64,000 nucleotides of DNA from an uncultured Cyclobacteriaceae bacterium. GTDB taxonomy: Bacteria; Bacteroidota; Bacteroidia; Cytophagales; Cyclobacteriaceae. The translations under genes and the position numbers were made by a program. The stretch spans positions 1 through 64,000 of the forward strand of contig CANLOE010000018.1 in assembly GCA_947492745.1 (NCBI GenBank), in the 5' to 3' direction. Positions 35,724 to 44,440 of this stretch are shown piece after piece (the first letter of the stretch is position 1; each line of letters begins with the position of its first letter). Under the pieces are notes generated by a model. The model made no database searches and was not told where the DNA came from. It was given only the letters and a program-made list of their open reading frames with translations.

Positions 35724-36689
35724 TCAGAGGTCGAAAGGTATGGGTACTAGGATTTTTTCCGTCTTTTGCTGGCCACGTTCCATTCCGGCTTTCCAGTTGG
35801 GACCATTGGCGACTAGGGCCATGGCTTCTTCATCACAGCCATTGCCTATACCTTTGATGACTTTCGTACTTTTTACTTCTCCTTTCTCATCCACGGTAAA
35901 CTGTACAAGCACTTCTCCATGTACTCCTTTGTTCTTAGCTTCGGTAGGATACTTCATTTTACGCTTTACATAGGCGTAGAAAGCATCCATGCCCTTTTTT
36001 GCCTGAGGACCGACATAATATCGATCATAGTCAAAGCGTTTGCCTTTGGTATCGTAGCTGATGCCCTTGATCAGTTTCCCTCCTTGAAAGTTTTCCACAT
36101 AGTAGGGCTTTCCATCAGGATAAAAACCTCTCCAGATACCGATTTTTGTTCCTTTCCTTACTTTTCCCTTGACGGCAATCTGTCCATTGGGATGGTACTG
36201 TTCGTAATTACCTTCACCGTCCTCGACTAAAACGGCGCCTTCTTTATCAAAGGCCTTGAGGACATGGTACTCTTGATAGACTCCATGTTCTTCATCGCTG
36301 ACATATTTTCTCTCTTCTTGGAGTTTTCCTTTATCATCCCAGAACTTCCAGATGCCGTAGTGCCGGTCGTTACGGAATATTCCGCGCTTTTTTTCCCGAC
36401 CATTGGGATGATAAAATACGAAGGGACCATCTTTTACCAATGCTTTTTCGCTCAGAAACGAGCCTATCATCTCCATTCTGCCCGAGAGATAGTAGTCCAT
36501 GATCATAAAGTGCTTATTGCCTTTGACCGTGTCTTCTTTTACCTTATACTGATTGGTGATGCGGTAGTACAGCGCGTTTTCTTTCTCGGTAGTCTGTCTT
36601 TCCTGGTCCAAGTATACCTTTTCTTGGGCTGAGACTGCTCCTACCAATGTCAGCAATAAACTGACAAGGGCCATGCTGATTCTTCTCAT
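35724..36689 (-). CDS. TonB C-terminal domain protein with MORN/YwqK-type repeats
   Basis: A 321-aa exported protein. A signal peptide covers 1-22 (ending VSAQ). Residues about 65-230 hold repeats of the toxin-antitoxin YwqK/MORN type (YHPNGREKKRGIF, FWDDKGKLQEERKY, YHPNGQIAVKGKV, FYPDGKPYYVENF). Residues about 240-321 are a TonB_C domain (MKYPTEAKNKGVHGEVLVQF, then VDEKGEVKSTKVIKG). Canonical TonB has an inner-membrane anchor and a Pro-rich linker; this protein has neither, so it is probably a periplasmic or surface protein using the TonB_C fold for binding rather than energy transfer (inference). Strong terminator downstream. Confidence 0.82.
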   Translation of the reverse strand: MRRISMALVSLLLTLVGAVSAQEKVYLDQERQTTEKENALYYRITNQYKVKEDTVKGNKHFMIMDYYLSGRMEMIGSFLSEKALVKDGPFVFYHPNGREKKRGIFRNDRHYGIWKFWDDKGKLQEERKYVSDEEHGVYQEYHVLKAFDKEGAVLVEDGEGNYEQYHPNGQIAVKGKVRKGTKIGIWRGFYPDGKPYYVENFQGGKLIKGISYDTKGKRFDYDRYYVGPQAKKGMDAFYAYVKRKMKYPTEAKNKGVHGEVLVQFTVDEKGEVKSTKVIKGIGNGCDEEAMALVANGPNWKAGMERGQQKTEKILVPIPFDL

Positions 36690-36815
36690 TTTCTTCTGTT
36701 TTTTCCTCGACTCTCTTTTATCAATAGATTTACTCCCGCCCTATAACCAACAAAAATAATCAAATTTCTGAATAAATCATTGCACTACAGCAAATTACGA
36801 TAAAGATACATGTTA

Positions 36816-37607
36816 TCAGTATATGGCCATATCGAAAAGAGGTCTGTATTTTAAGCTGACGGGATGTTGCTTCCCCAGTATTTGGAAAAGTGCGAGAGCG
36901 GCTTTTTTGGGAAGGGCTTGGTTGTAGTTTTTGTCTATGGATATGGCCTCGATGAGTTTTTGAGCACCTGATTTTATGTTATTATCGGCAAAAGCGGATT
37001 TCGCCTCCATCAGGACCTGATAGACGCTGGGCTGCCCATCTTCTTCCAGTAGCATCAAGCGGGACAGTTCTCGAACGGCCTCGGCCTTCTCGAATTCTTT
37101 ATGTCCTTCTTGGATGGTTCCGATGAGTTCTACGGCCTGTTGCGGAGAACTCCAGACCTTCTCCATAGCGAGCAGTACCTTAGCTGTTTTGAAGTCCTGG
37201 TGCTGGTCTATGAAACCTTCCAGTGCCGTAGAGAAAGCTTGAGGTTGATTCGTATAGGTTCGCTGTAGCTCCTGTAAGTGCTGTAGGTTATCATCGGGCA
37301 GGTTGTTTTCCAGCCAGGTCATGACTTTCTCTTTGGACAAAGCTCCCGTAAAACCTGCGATGGAGGAGGCCCTATGAAAAATCCTTACATCGGGAATACC
37401 TCGCACGGTATACTGCTCCACGATATCGGGATGCTCATCGATGTTCAGACTGACCAGAGACCAGTGTCCGTCGGAGGTTTTCGATAGGTCTTCCAGCAGG
37501 GTACTCAAAGACTGACAGGGGCCACACCAAGGCGCCCAGAAGTCTACAACGACGGGTCTGCGTCGGCTTTCTTCTAAAACTGTTTTTTGAAAATCAACTG
37601 ATGGCAT
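36816..37607 (-). CDS. Thioredoxin-domain protein with TPR-like tail (CnoX/YbbN-like)
   Basis: A 263-aa cytosolic protein. The thioredoxin domain (1-105) has the complete active site WCGPC (27-31) and the cis-proline in RGIPDVRIF. The remaining ~155 residues are helical and contain tetratricopeptide-like pairs, as in E. coli CnoX (YbbN), a chaperone-thioredoxin that protects clients from overoxidation. E. coli CnoX lacks the second active-site cysteine, while this protein retains both, so it may be redox-active. A family A element begins 21 bp upstream of the start (TSD included), so its promoter lies in or beyond the element. Confidence 0.88.
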   Translation of the reverse strand: MPSVDFQKTVLEESRRRPVVVDFWAPWCGPCQSLSTLLEDLSKTSDGHWSLVSLNIDEHPDIVEQYTVRGIPDVRIFHRASSIAGFTGALSKEKVMTWLENNLPDDNLQHLQELQRTYTNQPQAFSTALEGFIDQHQDFKTAKVLLAMEKVWSSPQQAVELIGTIQEGHKEFEKAEAVRELSRLMLLEEDGQPSVYQVLMEAKSAFADNNIKSGAQKLIEAISIDKNYNQALPKKAALALFQILGKQHPVSLKYRPLFDMAIY

Positions 37608-37628
37608 AAAATATTCTTTTTTTTCTAA

Positions 37629-37847
37629 GAGACTGTTTTGAAGATATTATTTTAGAATCTGTTATCACTTATTTTGGAGAGGACCGAGCGTTAAAATAAT
37701 GCCCTTAGGGCATTATCAGTGAAGGGGCCAATCTGCCGTGAGCCATTGACAAAGATAGCCTGTCGCGCTAGCTAGCAGAAATTTCAACGAAATCAGGCAC
37801 CAAAAGAAGTACATAAGAAAGAAAAAGATACATTTCAAAACAGTCTC
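37629..37847 (-). mobile_element. Family A element, 219 bp
   Basis: GAGACTGTTTTGAAG and CATTTCAAAACAGTCTC arms, flanked by TAA at 37626-37628 and 37848-37850. It sits between the 56-aa CxxC protein gene and the thioredoxin gene, both on the - strand, so it splits what could have been a two-gene unit. Confidence 0.92.
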
Positions 37848-37864
37848 TAAAACTCTTTTATCAC

Positions 37865-38035
37865 TCAACTGCCACAGCCGATACAGTCAATTTCCATATC
37901 TATGGGCTTTACTCCTTTGAGCTGCATTTTCAAATTATGTATCTTATCGCGAAGGGCCATATCCTTCATCATATCTCCAGTGAGCTGGGCTTGTAATGTG
38001 CCAATATCGGTTTCGATTTTTTTTCTATCTCCCAT
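37865..38035 (-). CDS. 56-aa conserved-looking protein with C-terminal CIGCGS
   Basis: A short - strand gene: MGDRKKIETDIGTLQAQL, then TGDMMKDMALRDKIHNLKMQL and a tail IDMEIDCIGCGS before TGA at 37865-37867. The helical, coiled-coil-like body and the terminal CxxCG are typical of small uncharacterised Bacteroidota proteins; the cysteine pair at the very end could bind metal or take part in redox chemistry. It lies upstream of the thioredoxin gene on the same strand, with only a family A element between, which makes a redox link worth testing (inference). Coding character is good: ATG start, no rare breaks, clear amphipathic pattern. Confidence 0.7.
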   Translation of the reverse strand: MGDRKKIETDIGTLQAQLTGDMMKDMALRDKIHNLKMQLKGVKPIDMEIDCIGCGS

Positions 38036-38407
38036 GAGTAGCGATGATTTTGTTCTGCTTAAATTGTTAAAGGGTCACAGGCTTGTTTTTTCTGTTTCAA
38101 AATTAGAATGTTTCATGCTGATTTTGCCTTTATCCCGATGTAACCTTGACCACGATACTCAAAAAAAAGCTTTATCAGGGCAAAAAATCTTTAATTTTCA
38201 CTTCAAAACAAAAGTTTAGGCCACTTCATTGGACTAATAATCAATAGATTCTCTCTTTATTACTAATTTAATATAAAGCTTCCCACTAACCTAAAAAATG
38301 AACATAGTATCCGATGATTTGTTTTGTAAAAATCAAGTTTTCAAAACGGTCACTCTTAAATTCTCATTGGAATCAATGAACTTACGTTTCATAAACGCAT
38401 TAGAATA

Positions 38408-38577
38408 AACCCGAAATGATCAATAGCCTTCCTATTACGAGCATAAACTGCTTCAAAATCAGCGGTTTTACGCTGCGCAGGTTCCTCACCTTAACATACG
38501 CTGGACTCCCTCACCTAAACCGCTGATTTTATTGTACTTTACGCCCTCATCACGAAATCCTATTGATCAATTTGGGA
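38408..38577 (+). mobile_element. Family D element, 170 bp
   Basis: ACCCGAAATGATCAATAGCC and CCTATTGATCAATTTGGGA arms, flanked by TAA at 38405-38407 and 38578-38580. The region 38036-38404 otherwise shows nothing recognised. Confidence 0.9.
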
Positions 38578-38711
38578 TAAAAGCAAATAGAGAAAAAATA
38601 GAATATTGAACTTATTCTTGAGACGGTATCATAGCAAGTAATCGGTGCCGGTAATTTGGAAAGTCGCTATTTTATAAGGTAAAGACAATTGTACTGGCGA
38701 AATAAAAAGCA

Positions 38712-38730
38712 AGTGATACCTAGGTATCGC
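38712..38730 (-). terminator. Probable terminator of the phosphofructokinase gene
   Basis: The palindrome AGTGATACCTAGGTATCGC, followed on the - strand by TTGCTTTTTATTT, 35 bp past the stop codon. Confidence 0.5.
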
Positions 38731-38764
38731 CTTTTGGTCAAAACAAAGCGTTCAAAGCAACTTT

Positions 38765-39865
38765 TTAGTTGCCAAAGGATATCCCTAGGCCTTTGGCTGC
38801 TTTCACGATATACGCATCTTTATCAATAAAATTATAGGTGCTGATGGCTTCGCTAAGTGGTATGGAGCAGATGTCATTGTTCTTATAGGAGACCATCTGA
38901 CCGTATTTTTTTTCGAGGACCATTTCAAAAGCCTTTACCCCGAACATAGAACCCAGTATCCTGTCAAAGGCTATCGGTGTTCCGCCACGCTGGGTGTGCC
39001 CCAGTACGGTCTCCCGAATATCGGCCATACAACCGGCTTCTTTCAGTTGTTGGGACAGACGATAGGCTACACCTCCCAGACGCTTATGGGCATAGCCTTC
39101 CTCACCGCTTTCGTTTTCGTAAGCCTCCCCTCCGAAAGGCTTGGCACCCTCGGCAATCACGATATTGGCAAAGCCCTTTCCTTTCGTATAACGGCTATTG
39201 ATACGTTTGACCACTTTGTCGATATCATAAGGGATCTCGGGAATCAAACACACTTCTGCACCGCCGGCGATGGCCGTATGCAAAGCTATCCATCCGGCAT
39301 CCCTTCCCATGACCTCCATGATCATCACCCTATGATGGCTCTCAGCCGTAGTGACCAGCTTATCGAAGCTATCCGTAGCTATCTGTACCGCTGTACGAAA
39401 CCCAAAGGTGAAATCAGTGCCCGAGAGATCATTGTCGATGGTCTTGGGTACACCGATGATATTCAGGCCTTTTTCGTGAAGATGCTGGGATATCTTTTGA
39501 GAACCGTCCCCTCCGATATTGATAACGGCATGCACACCGAAGTCCTGTAGTTTTTCAATCAATTGTTCGGAGTAGTCGACCGTGACGATAGAACCGTCCT
39601 TCTGCGTTATGGGATAATCAAGCGGATTTCCCTTGTTGGTGGTCTTTAATATGGTCCCTCCTTTCACATGGATGCCCGCTGTATTCTTTTTGTTCAGCTT
39701 GATTACCTCCATAGGTTCCTTCAAGACCCCATTAAAGGCTTCTATGCTTCCATAAACCTGCCAATCCTTCTCTTTTCGGGCTCTCCTGACGATGCCACGG
39801 ATTACCGCATTCAGACCGGGACAGTCACCACCACCCGTCAGTACCAATACCTTCTTTTTTTCCAT
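38765..39865 (-). CDS. pfkA: 6-phosphofructokinase
   Basis: A 366-aa glycolytic enzyme phosphorylating fructose 6-phosphate. Motifs in order: TGGGDCPGLNAVIRG (nucleotide loop), NIGGDGSQ, VPKTIDNDLSGTDFTFG with catalytic Asp in TIDND, MEVMGRDAGWIALH and ETVLGHTQRGGTPIAFDR (sugar binding). The residue equivalent to E. coli Gly104 is Gly (GGDGS), which favours ATP, while the residue equivalent to Gly124 is Lys (PKTIDND), usual in pyrophosphate-type enzymes. This Gly/Lys combination is known in ATP-dependent actinobacterial PFKs, so ATP use is likely but should be tested. The frame begins at TTG; ATG at 39865 is preferred. Confidence 0.92.
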   Translation of the reverse strand: MEKKKVLVLTGGGDCPGLNAVIRGIVRRARKEKDWQVYGSIEAFNGVLKEPMEVIKLNKKNTAGIHVKGGTILKTTNKGNPLDYPITQKDGSIVTVDYSEQLIEKLQDFGVHAVINIGGDGSQKISQHLHEKGLNIIGVPKTIDNDLSGTDFTFGFRTAVQIATDSFDKLVTTAESHHRVMIMEVMGRDAGWIALHTAIAGGAEVCLIPEIPYDIDKVVKRINSRYTKGKGFANIVIAEGAKPFGGEAYENESGEEGYAHKRLGGVAYRLSQQLKEAGCMADIRETVLGHTQRGGTPIAFDRILGSMFGVKAFEMVLEKKYGQMVSYKNNDICSIPLSEAISTYNFIDKDAYIVKAAKGLGISFGN

Positions 39866-40057
39866 ATAGCACAAGCCCTCACGGGCATATATCGTTTAAG
39901 CAAAAAAACCTTTGATCGACAAAGGCTTACCTATTTGCCAAGATATGGATATTTTTGGAAGGAAACGAAGTGAATCCGGAAAGAAAAAACAACATAACCC
40001 TTCTTATCAAAAGACGCATCGCTTGGTCACTTCGACTTGAATGGGGCGTACTGGAAG

Positions 40058-40366
40058 CTATAGTTCCATAACAGAGTTTTCCTCCATCGATATACCGTTG
40101 GCGATATACTTATCTGCCGACCAGTCGTTCTCCCACTTATTACCGTCGATGAGGTACCTGAACTGGTACTCCTGACCACAGGGTAGGTCTATAGTGGCCT
40201 TAAAGGTACCGTCTTTCAATTTTTTCATGGGAGTGGCCTTTTCGTTCCAGGAATTGAACTCTCCGACAAGCGCAACGGAATCTGCTCCGTTGGCAGCCTC
40301 TTTTGGCAGGGATAGAGTGACCTTACAAACTGGCTTTGATTTCAAATACTGTTTCTTGATACTCAT
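40058..40366 (-). CDS. Isoamylase early-set / CBM48-like domain protein
   Basis: A 102-aa single-domain protein of the E-set type (AMPK1_CBM/isoamylase N-terminal domain). Core motifs: VALVGEFNSWNEKATPM, then FKATIDLPCGQEYQFRYLID and WENDWSADKY. The Trp/Tyr residues match the glycogen-binding face of CBM48. Usually this fold is joined to a catalytic or kinase domain; here it stands alone, a form common in Bacteroidota. Probably binds alpha-glucan; next to phosphofructokinase, a link to glycogen metabolism is possible but unsupported by an operon (192 bp gap, same strand). Confidence 0.85.
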   Translation of the reverse strand: MSIKKQYLKSKPVCKVTLSLPKEAANGADSVALVGEFNSWNEKATPMKKLKDGTFKATIDLPCGQEYQFRYLIDGNKWENDWSADKYIANGISMEENSVMEL

Positions 40367-40830
40367 TTGTTCTTAATTAAATAGGTGATGTAAAAATGAT
40401 TTATCAATACATATACAATTTATAATGATTTATCGACAAAATAAAATCGTATCTATTGTCACATTTTTAAGTTCAGCTCATTTTTACTGAACAGTCAAGT
40501 CTTCATGTTCTTTTTTGACTGAAAAACAGAACTTTGCCCTTCTCTCTGCTTGGACAAAATCTTTACCGGTCATGGGTTTTTATGCAATTTTTTTGGCTCA
40601 TATACATGATTTTGAGCCAGTTGTTCGGGATGGCCCGGAAGAGCAGTTAGGACGCCCTTCACAATCCCAACATGTTATCGACCCATCATTGGAAGTGACC
40701 CGAAAAACACCTCGACCTTAGCTCTTTACTACAAACTTTTTGAGTGCGCTACCATGGACCGTCGATTAATGCACTATGCATAACACCTTATTTCATCAGG
40801 ATTTTCACTTTTCCAATTTACCAGGTTGTT

Positions 40831-40997
40831 TTATACCCAAATGAAATTGTTCCGGGACAGACTGAAAACGATTGCGAAAGCACTTTACCAATCAGAACAG
40901 TCCCAAAGACCAATCAACCAATGAAATTGTACCAATGCATGATTTTTCCATTTTCGTTGAAACACGAATTTCCCATTTCACTTTTTCTTGAGTATAA
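40831..40997 (+). mobile_element. Family F element, 167 bp
   Basis: TTATACCCAAATG and CTTGAGTATAA ends; internal GTTCCGGGACAGACTG and TGAAATTGTACCAATGCATG match the F copy at 31018-31184. The outer three bases are TTA left and TAA right in all three F copies, so they belong to the terminal repeat and no target repeat is resolved. The rest of the 40367-41185 gap shows nothing recognised. Confidence 0.82.
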
Positions 40998-41185
40998 CTA
41001 AAACGAAAGTTGCTGTAAGGAGCTGCGGCTACTACAGCCCCTGCTCACAAATCCTGCCGATAGTAAAGGCGGATTTTCAAAATAATTTTTTATTATTGTG
41101 TTTGATAGTACAGCAGCGATGATATCCACATAAGGGCATGCATCGCTCAGTGATAGTAGAAACATAACGTCGAATAGCGAATATC

Positions 41186-42172
41186 ATGGAAGAGACCGTA
41201 TCCGAAATCAATAACGTGCATCAGGAAAAAATCAAGCAAGTGTTTGAAGAAGTGGGCAAGGTAGTGGTCGGTCAGAATTATATGCTGAACCGCTTACTGA
41301 TCGGTCTGTTTACCAATGGGCACATTCTTTTGGAGGGTGTCCCTGGTTTGGCCAAGACGCTCACGGTCAGTACGCTGTCCCAGGTGCTGCACCTCGACTT
41401 CCAGCGTATACAGTTTACACCTGACCTGCTTCCTGCCGATTTGGTCGGCACCATGATCTACAATCAGAGGCAAGGGAGTTTTGAGGTAAAAAAAGGACCT
41501 ATTTTCGCTAATTTGATACTGGCAGACGAAATCAACCGCTCTCCCGCTAAGGTACAGTCGGCTTTACTGGAGTCCATGCAGGAAAAGCAGGTGACTATCG
41601 GAGAAGAAACTTTCCCACTCGATCGCCCTTTTTTGGTGCTGGCGACGCAGAATCCTGTTGACCAAGAGGGTACCTACCCACTACCCGAAGCGCAGGTCGA
41701 TCGATTTATGATGAAAGTGCATGTCGACTATCCCAGCAAAGAAGATGAACTGGAAGTAATGCGCCGCATGTCCAATCTCGGGTTTGATAACACCGTCAGT
41801 ACCGTACTGACCAAGGAAGATATCTTTGCCATCAGGGATCAGGTCAATCGGGTGCGGATATCTCCTGCACTGGAGCAGTACATCATCGAAATCGTATTTG
41901 CCACCCGCGAGCCTCTGAACTATGGCCTCCAGGACTTGGCCGAGTACATCCAGTTCGGCGTATCGCCCCGGGCCAGTATCAACCTCAACTTGGCCGCCAA
42001 GGCCATGGCCTTTTTCGAAGGTAGGGATTATGTACTGCCCGAGGATATCAAAGAGATAGCCCCCGATGTACTCAATCACCGCATCATACTCAATTATGAA
42101 GCCGAGGCCGATGAAGTCAAGGTCAAGGACATCATCGCCCAAATACTGAACAAGATCCCTATCAATCAATAA
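41186..42172 (+). CDS. MoxR-type AAA+ ATPase
   Basis: A 328-aa cytosolic AAA+ ATPase of the MoxR family, acting as a chaperone for metal insertion or complex maturation, usually with von Willebrand A (VWA/DUF58) proteins. Walker A GVPGLAKT (51-58), Walker B LILADEIN (110-117), sensor 1 ATQNP (about 153-157), and a C-terminal lid region with VSPRASINL. All catalytic residues are present. Family members normally start operons with DUF58 and VWA genes; here the next 800 bp contains only a fragment and then an unrelated lipoprotein gene, so the partner genes are lost or elsewhere. Confidence 0.92.
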   Translation: MEETVSEINNVHQEKIKQVFEEVGKVVVGQNYMLNRLLIGLFTNGHILLEGVPGLAKTLTVSTLSQVLHLDFQRIQFTPDLLPADLVGTMIYNQRQGSFEVKKGPIFANLILADEINRSPAKVQSALLESMQEKQVTIGEETFPLDRPFLVLATQNPVDQEGTYPLPEAQVDRFMMKVHVDYPSKEDELEVMRRMSNLGFDNTVSTVLTKEDIFAIRDQVNRVRISPALEQYIIEIVFATREPLNYGLQDLAEYIQFGVSPRASINLNLAAKAMAFFEGRDYVLPEDIKEIAPDVLNHRIILNYEAEADEVKVKDIIAQILNKIPINQ

Positions 42173-42202
42173 ATACCATAGGTAATGAGCAATTGCCCGT
42201 GA

Positions 42203-42349
42203 ACGAAGAACAATGAACTGTTCTATGGTTCTATCTCCTATTTCAGCCAGCCGTCGGAGCCAGGTACGTATCCCTATGATTTCAGAGAACCGGTCTCTGT
42301 CGATATCCTAGTGGACTTTTATTGGTATCAACGGATTGTCACTCCCTGA
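42203..42349 (+). pseudogene. Possible gene remnant downstream of moxR
   Basis: A start-less open frame encodes NNELFYGSISYFSQPSEPG, then REPVSVDILVDFYWYQR and a stop at 42347. The residue pattern looks coding, but no family is recognised. The following 42350-42900 is AT-rich with nothing else seen. Confidence 0.25.
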
Positions 42350-42908
42350 ATCCTACAGAAAGTGGATCAGTCCGCATCAAACAGCTGGCTATTCGAGTTT
42401 TTTTTCGGTTATACAGGTTTATACCTTACAGATGTAATGAATTTCTTTTTTTTATTGCCAACTACTTTCATCGTATCACGATTGCCGGTACCGTAAGAAA
42501 CCGCATATCTATACCTGTAAGTATATCACTAAGAGCGTGTTGATGTCCTTAACCAACTACTTTATCCACTGCTATGATAATACCATCAGTAGTTAATGCT
42601 CCCCCCCATTTTCCTACAGTGTTTTGTATTAATGGGTTGCAATAGTTTGATAATGAGTAAGTTTTGATGAAAATGGCAGCAGGGTGATTTTGTGCAACAT
42701 CGCTTAGCAGTTAACATACCGTTAATATCGGTAAATTACGATTAACAATTGAAAAACATGCCTAGGTCTTCGATGGCTTCTTTTTGTAGGTATGACTTTA
42801 CCGGGACTGCTTTTGGTGTTAACCTAATATTACCTAAAGTGGGTTTAGGATGTGAAAGTTTAAACTTTAATTAAACGTGATTTTTAGATTAAGCGCCGAC
42901 AAGCCTTG

Positions 42909-42916
42909 TACTTTTG
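42909..42916 (+). promoter_or_regulatory. -7 box upstream of the lipoprotein-receptor operon
   Basis: TACTTTTG fits TAnnTTTG and lies 55 bp upstream of the ATG at 42972. The preceding AT-rich stretch includes palindromic TTTAAACTTTAATTAAAC, which could be a regulator site (weak). Confidence 0.45.
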
Positions 42917-42971
42917 TGACCATAAAGTTTTTATATCTCAAAAAGTAACAAGAACAAAATTCGAAATCTGA

Positions 42972-44315
42972 ATGAAAAAGTTATTTTCAATTTTCGCTAT
43001 AGTAGGATTAATGCTATCACTGGCATCCTGTGGGGACGATGATGATACTCCTATAGTCGTCCCCCCCGTCGACGAAGGTAATGTGGTGAAGTCCGGTTTT
43101 ATCAAAGCCGATGAGACTTGGTCCAGCGATAAAATCTACGAACTGGCCGGTAGGGTTATCGTAACCGATGGAGCGACGCTGACCATCGAGGCCGGTACGA
43201 TTGTCAAAGCAAGAGAAGGTGAAGGAGCGGCATCCTCGGCATTGGTCATTGCTCGTGGAGCTAAAATCGATGCACAGGGCACTGGTGCTGCGCCGATTAT
43301 ATTTACTTCGGTTCTGGATGATATCGAACTAGGACAGAAAGCAGGTACTAATCTGGATGAGACGCGTATTGGCCTCTGGGGAGGAGTTTTGATTCTAGGA
43401 AATGCCCCTATCTCTGCGGGTCAGGAGTCCGTACAGATAGAGGGAATTCCACCATCGGTTACCGAAGGTCTATATGGTGGTACCACGGAAGATGATGATT
43501 CAGGAATCTTCAAATATGTATCTATCCGCCATGGAGGTACCTTATTAGGTGGTAATAATGAAATCAATGGTTTGACGTTAGGCGGTGTTGGCTCAAAAAC
43601 CGAGATAGAGTTTGTAGAAGTGGTCGCCAATAAAGATGATGGTATCGAACTTTTTGGAGGTACTGTAAATGTAACGAATGCTTTGGTATGGGCGCAAGGC
43701 GATGATGCCTACGACATCGACCAAGCCTACAAAGGAACGATAGATAATTTCATCTATATCGCAGGTGTCAATTCCGATCATGGTCTAGAGATCGATGGAC
43801 CTGAAGGACTTACTACAGGTAGCTTTACTATGAAGAACGGTTCCTTGAAGGGGATTGCAGGTGCAGAAAAAGGTGAGTTTGCTGATTTTAGGGATGGGGC
43901 TACAGGCACTGTGATGAACTCCTATTTTTTCGGCGGTAAGTCAGGAGCGGATGTAGAGCTGGATGCTGATGGTAGTGTTGATCCTGATGATGATGATAAG
44001 AAACTTTCCGATAACCCTAAGACTTCGGATAAGTTCAAAAGCGGCGAATTGAAGATGACCGACTTGGAGTTCAGCGATAAAGATGCCGACGGAGGAGATA
44101 TAACGATAGACGATATTTTTACCGATAAGTGGAGCTTGGCTTCTTCTACGCCCGGTGACAGTCGTGATGCCGATGCTGCTGTTCTGCAAGCTACTGAGAA
44201 CAAAGCAACATTCAATGCAGATAACAGTGTCGTGAGTACAGCTACCGTAGGTGCGGACAAATCGAAATTTGAATGGACCTATGCTGCTTCGAAAGGTGCA
44301 TTGACTGATTTTTAG
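42972..44315 (+). CDS. Surface lipoprotein with beta-helix-like repeats
   Basis: A 447-aa predicted lipoprotein. The signal ends in LSLASCGDDDD (Cys20); the acidic run after Cys is compatible with a lipoprotein export signal. Residues about 55-330 have short Gly/Asp-rich strands such as IVTDGATLTIEAGTIV, then GGVGSKTEIEFVEVVAN and DGIELFGGTVNV, characteristic of a parallel beta-helix, and the Asp-rich segment VDPDDDDKK near 335 could bind calcium. The TonB-dependent receptor gene follows 125 bp downstream, so this probably forms a receptor-lipoprotein pair, analogous in layout (not sequence) to SusC-SusD. Ligand unknown. Confidence 0.75.
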   Translation: MKKLFSIFAIVGLMLSLASCGDDDDTPIVVPPVDEGNVVKSGFIKADETWSSDKIYELAGRVIVTDGATLTIEAGTIVKAREGEGAASSALVIARGAKIDAQGTGAAPIIFTSVLDDIELGQKAGTNLDETRIGLWGGVLILGNAPISAGQESVQIEGIPPSVTEGLYGGTTEDDDSGIFKYVSIRHGGTLLGGNNEINGLTLGGVGSKTEIEFVEVVANKDDGIELFGGTVNVTNALVWAQGDDAYDIDQAYKGTIDNFIYIAGVNSDHGLEIDGPEGLTTGSFTMKNGSLKGIAGAEKGEFADFRDGATGTVMNSYFFGGKSGADVELDADGSVDPDDDDKKLSDNPKTSDKFKSGELKMTDLEFSDKDADGGDITIDDIFTDKWSLASSTPGDSRDADAAVLQATENKATFNADNSVVSTATVGADKSKFEWTYAASKGALTDF

Positions 44316-44440
44316 CCCTATTCATCTTTCAAAGAAGGCTTAGCACATACTAGCTATAATCATAGCCCGTACTTTGTTACGGGCTATGAACATTTTAAAA
44401 TAATAAAAAATTACCCTTGCTATAATTTTAAACCACGATA

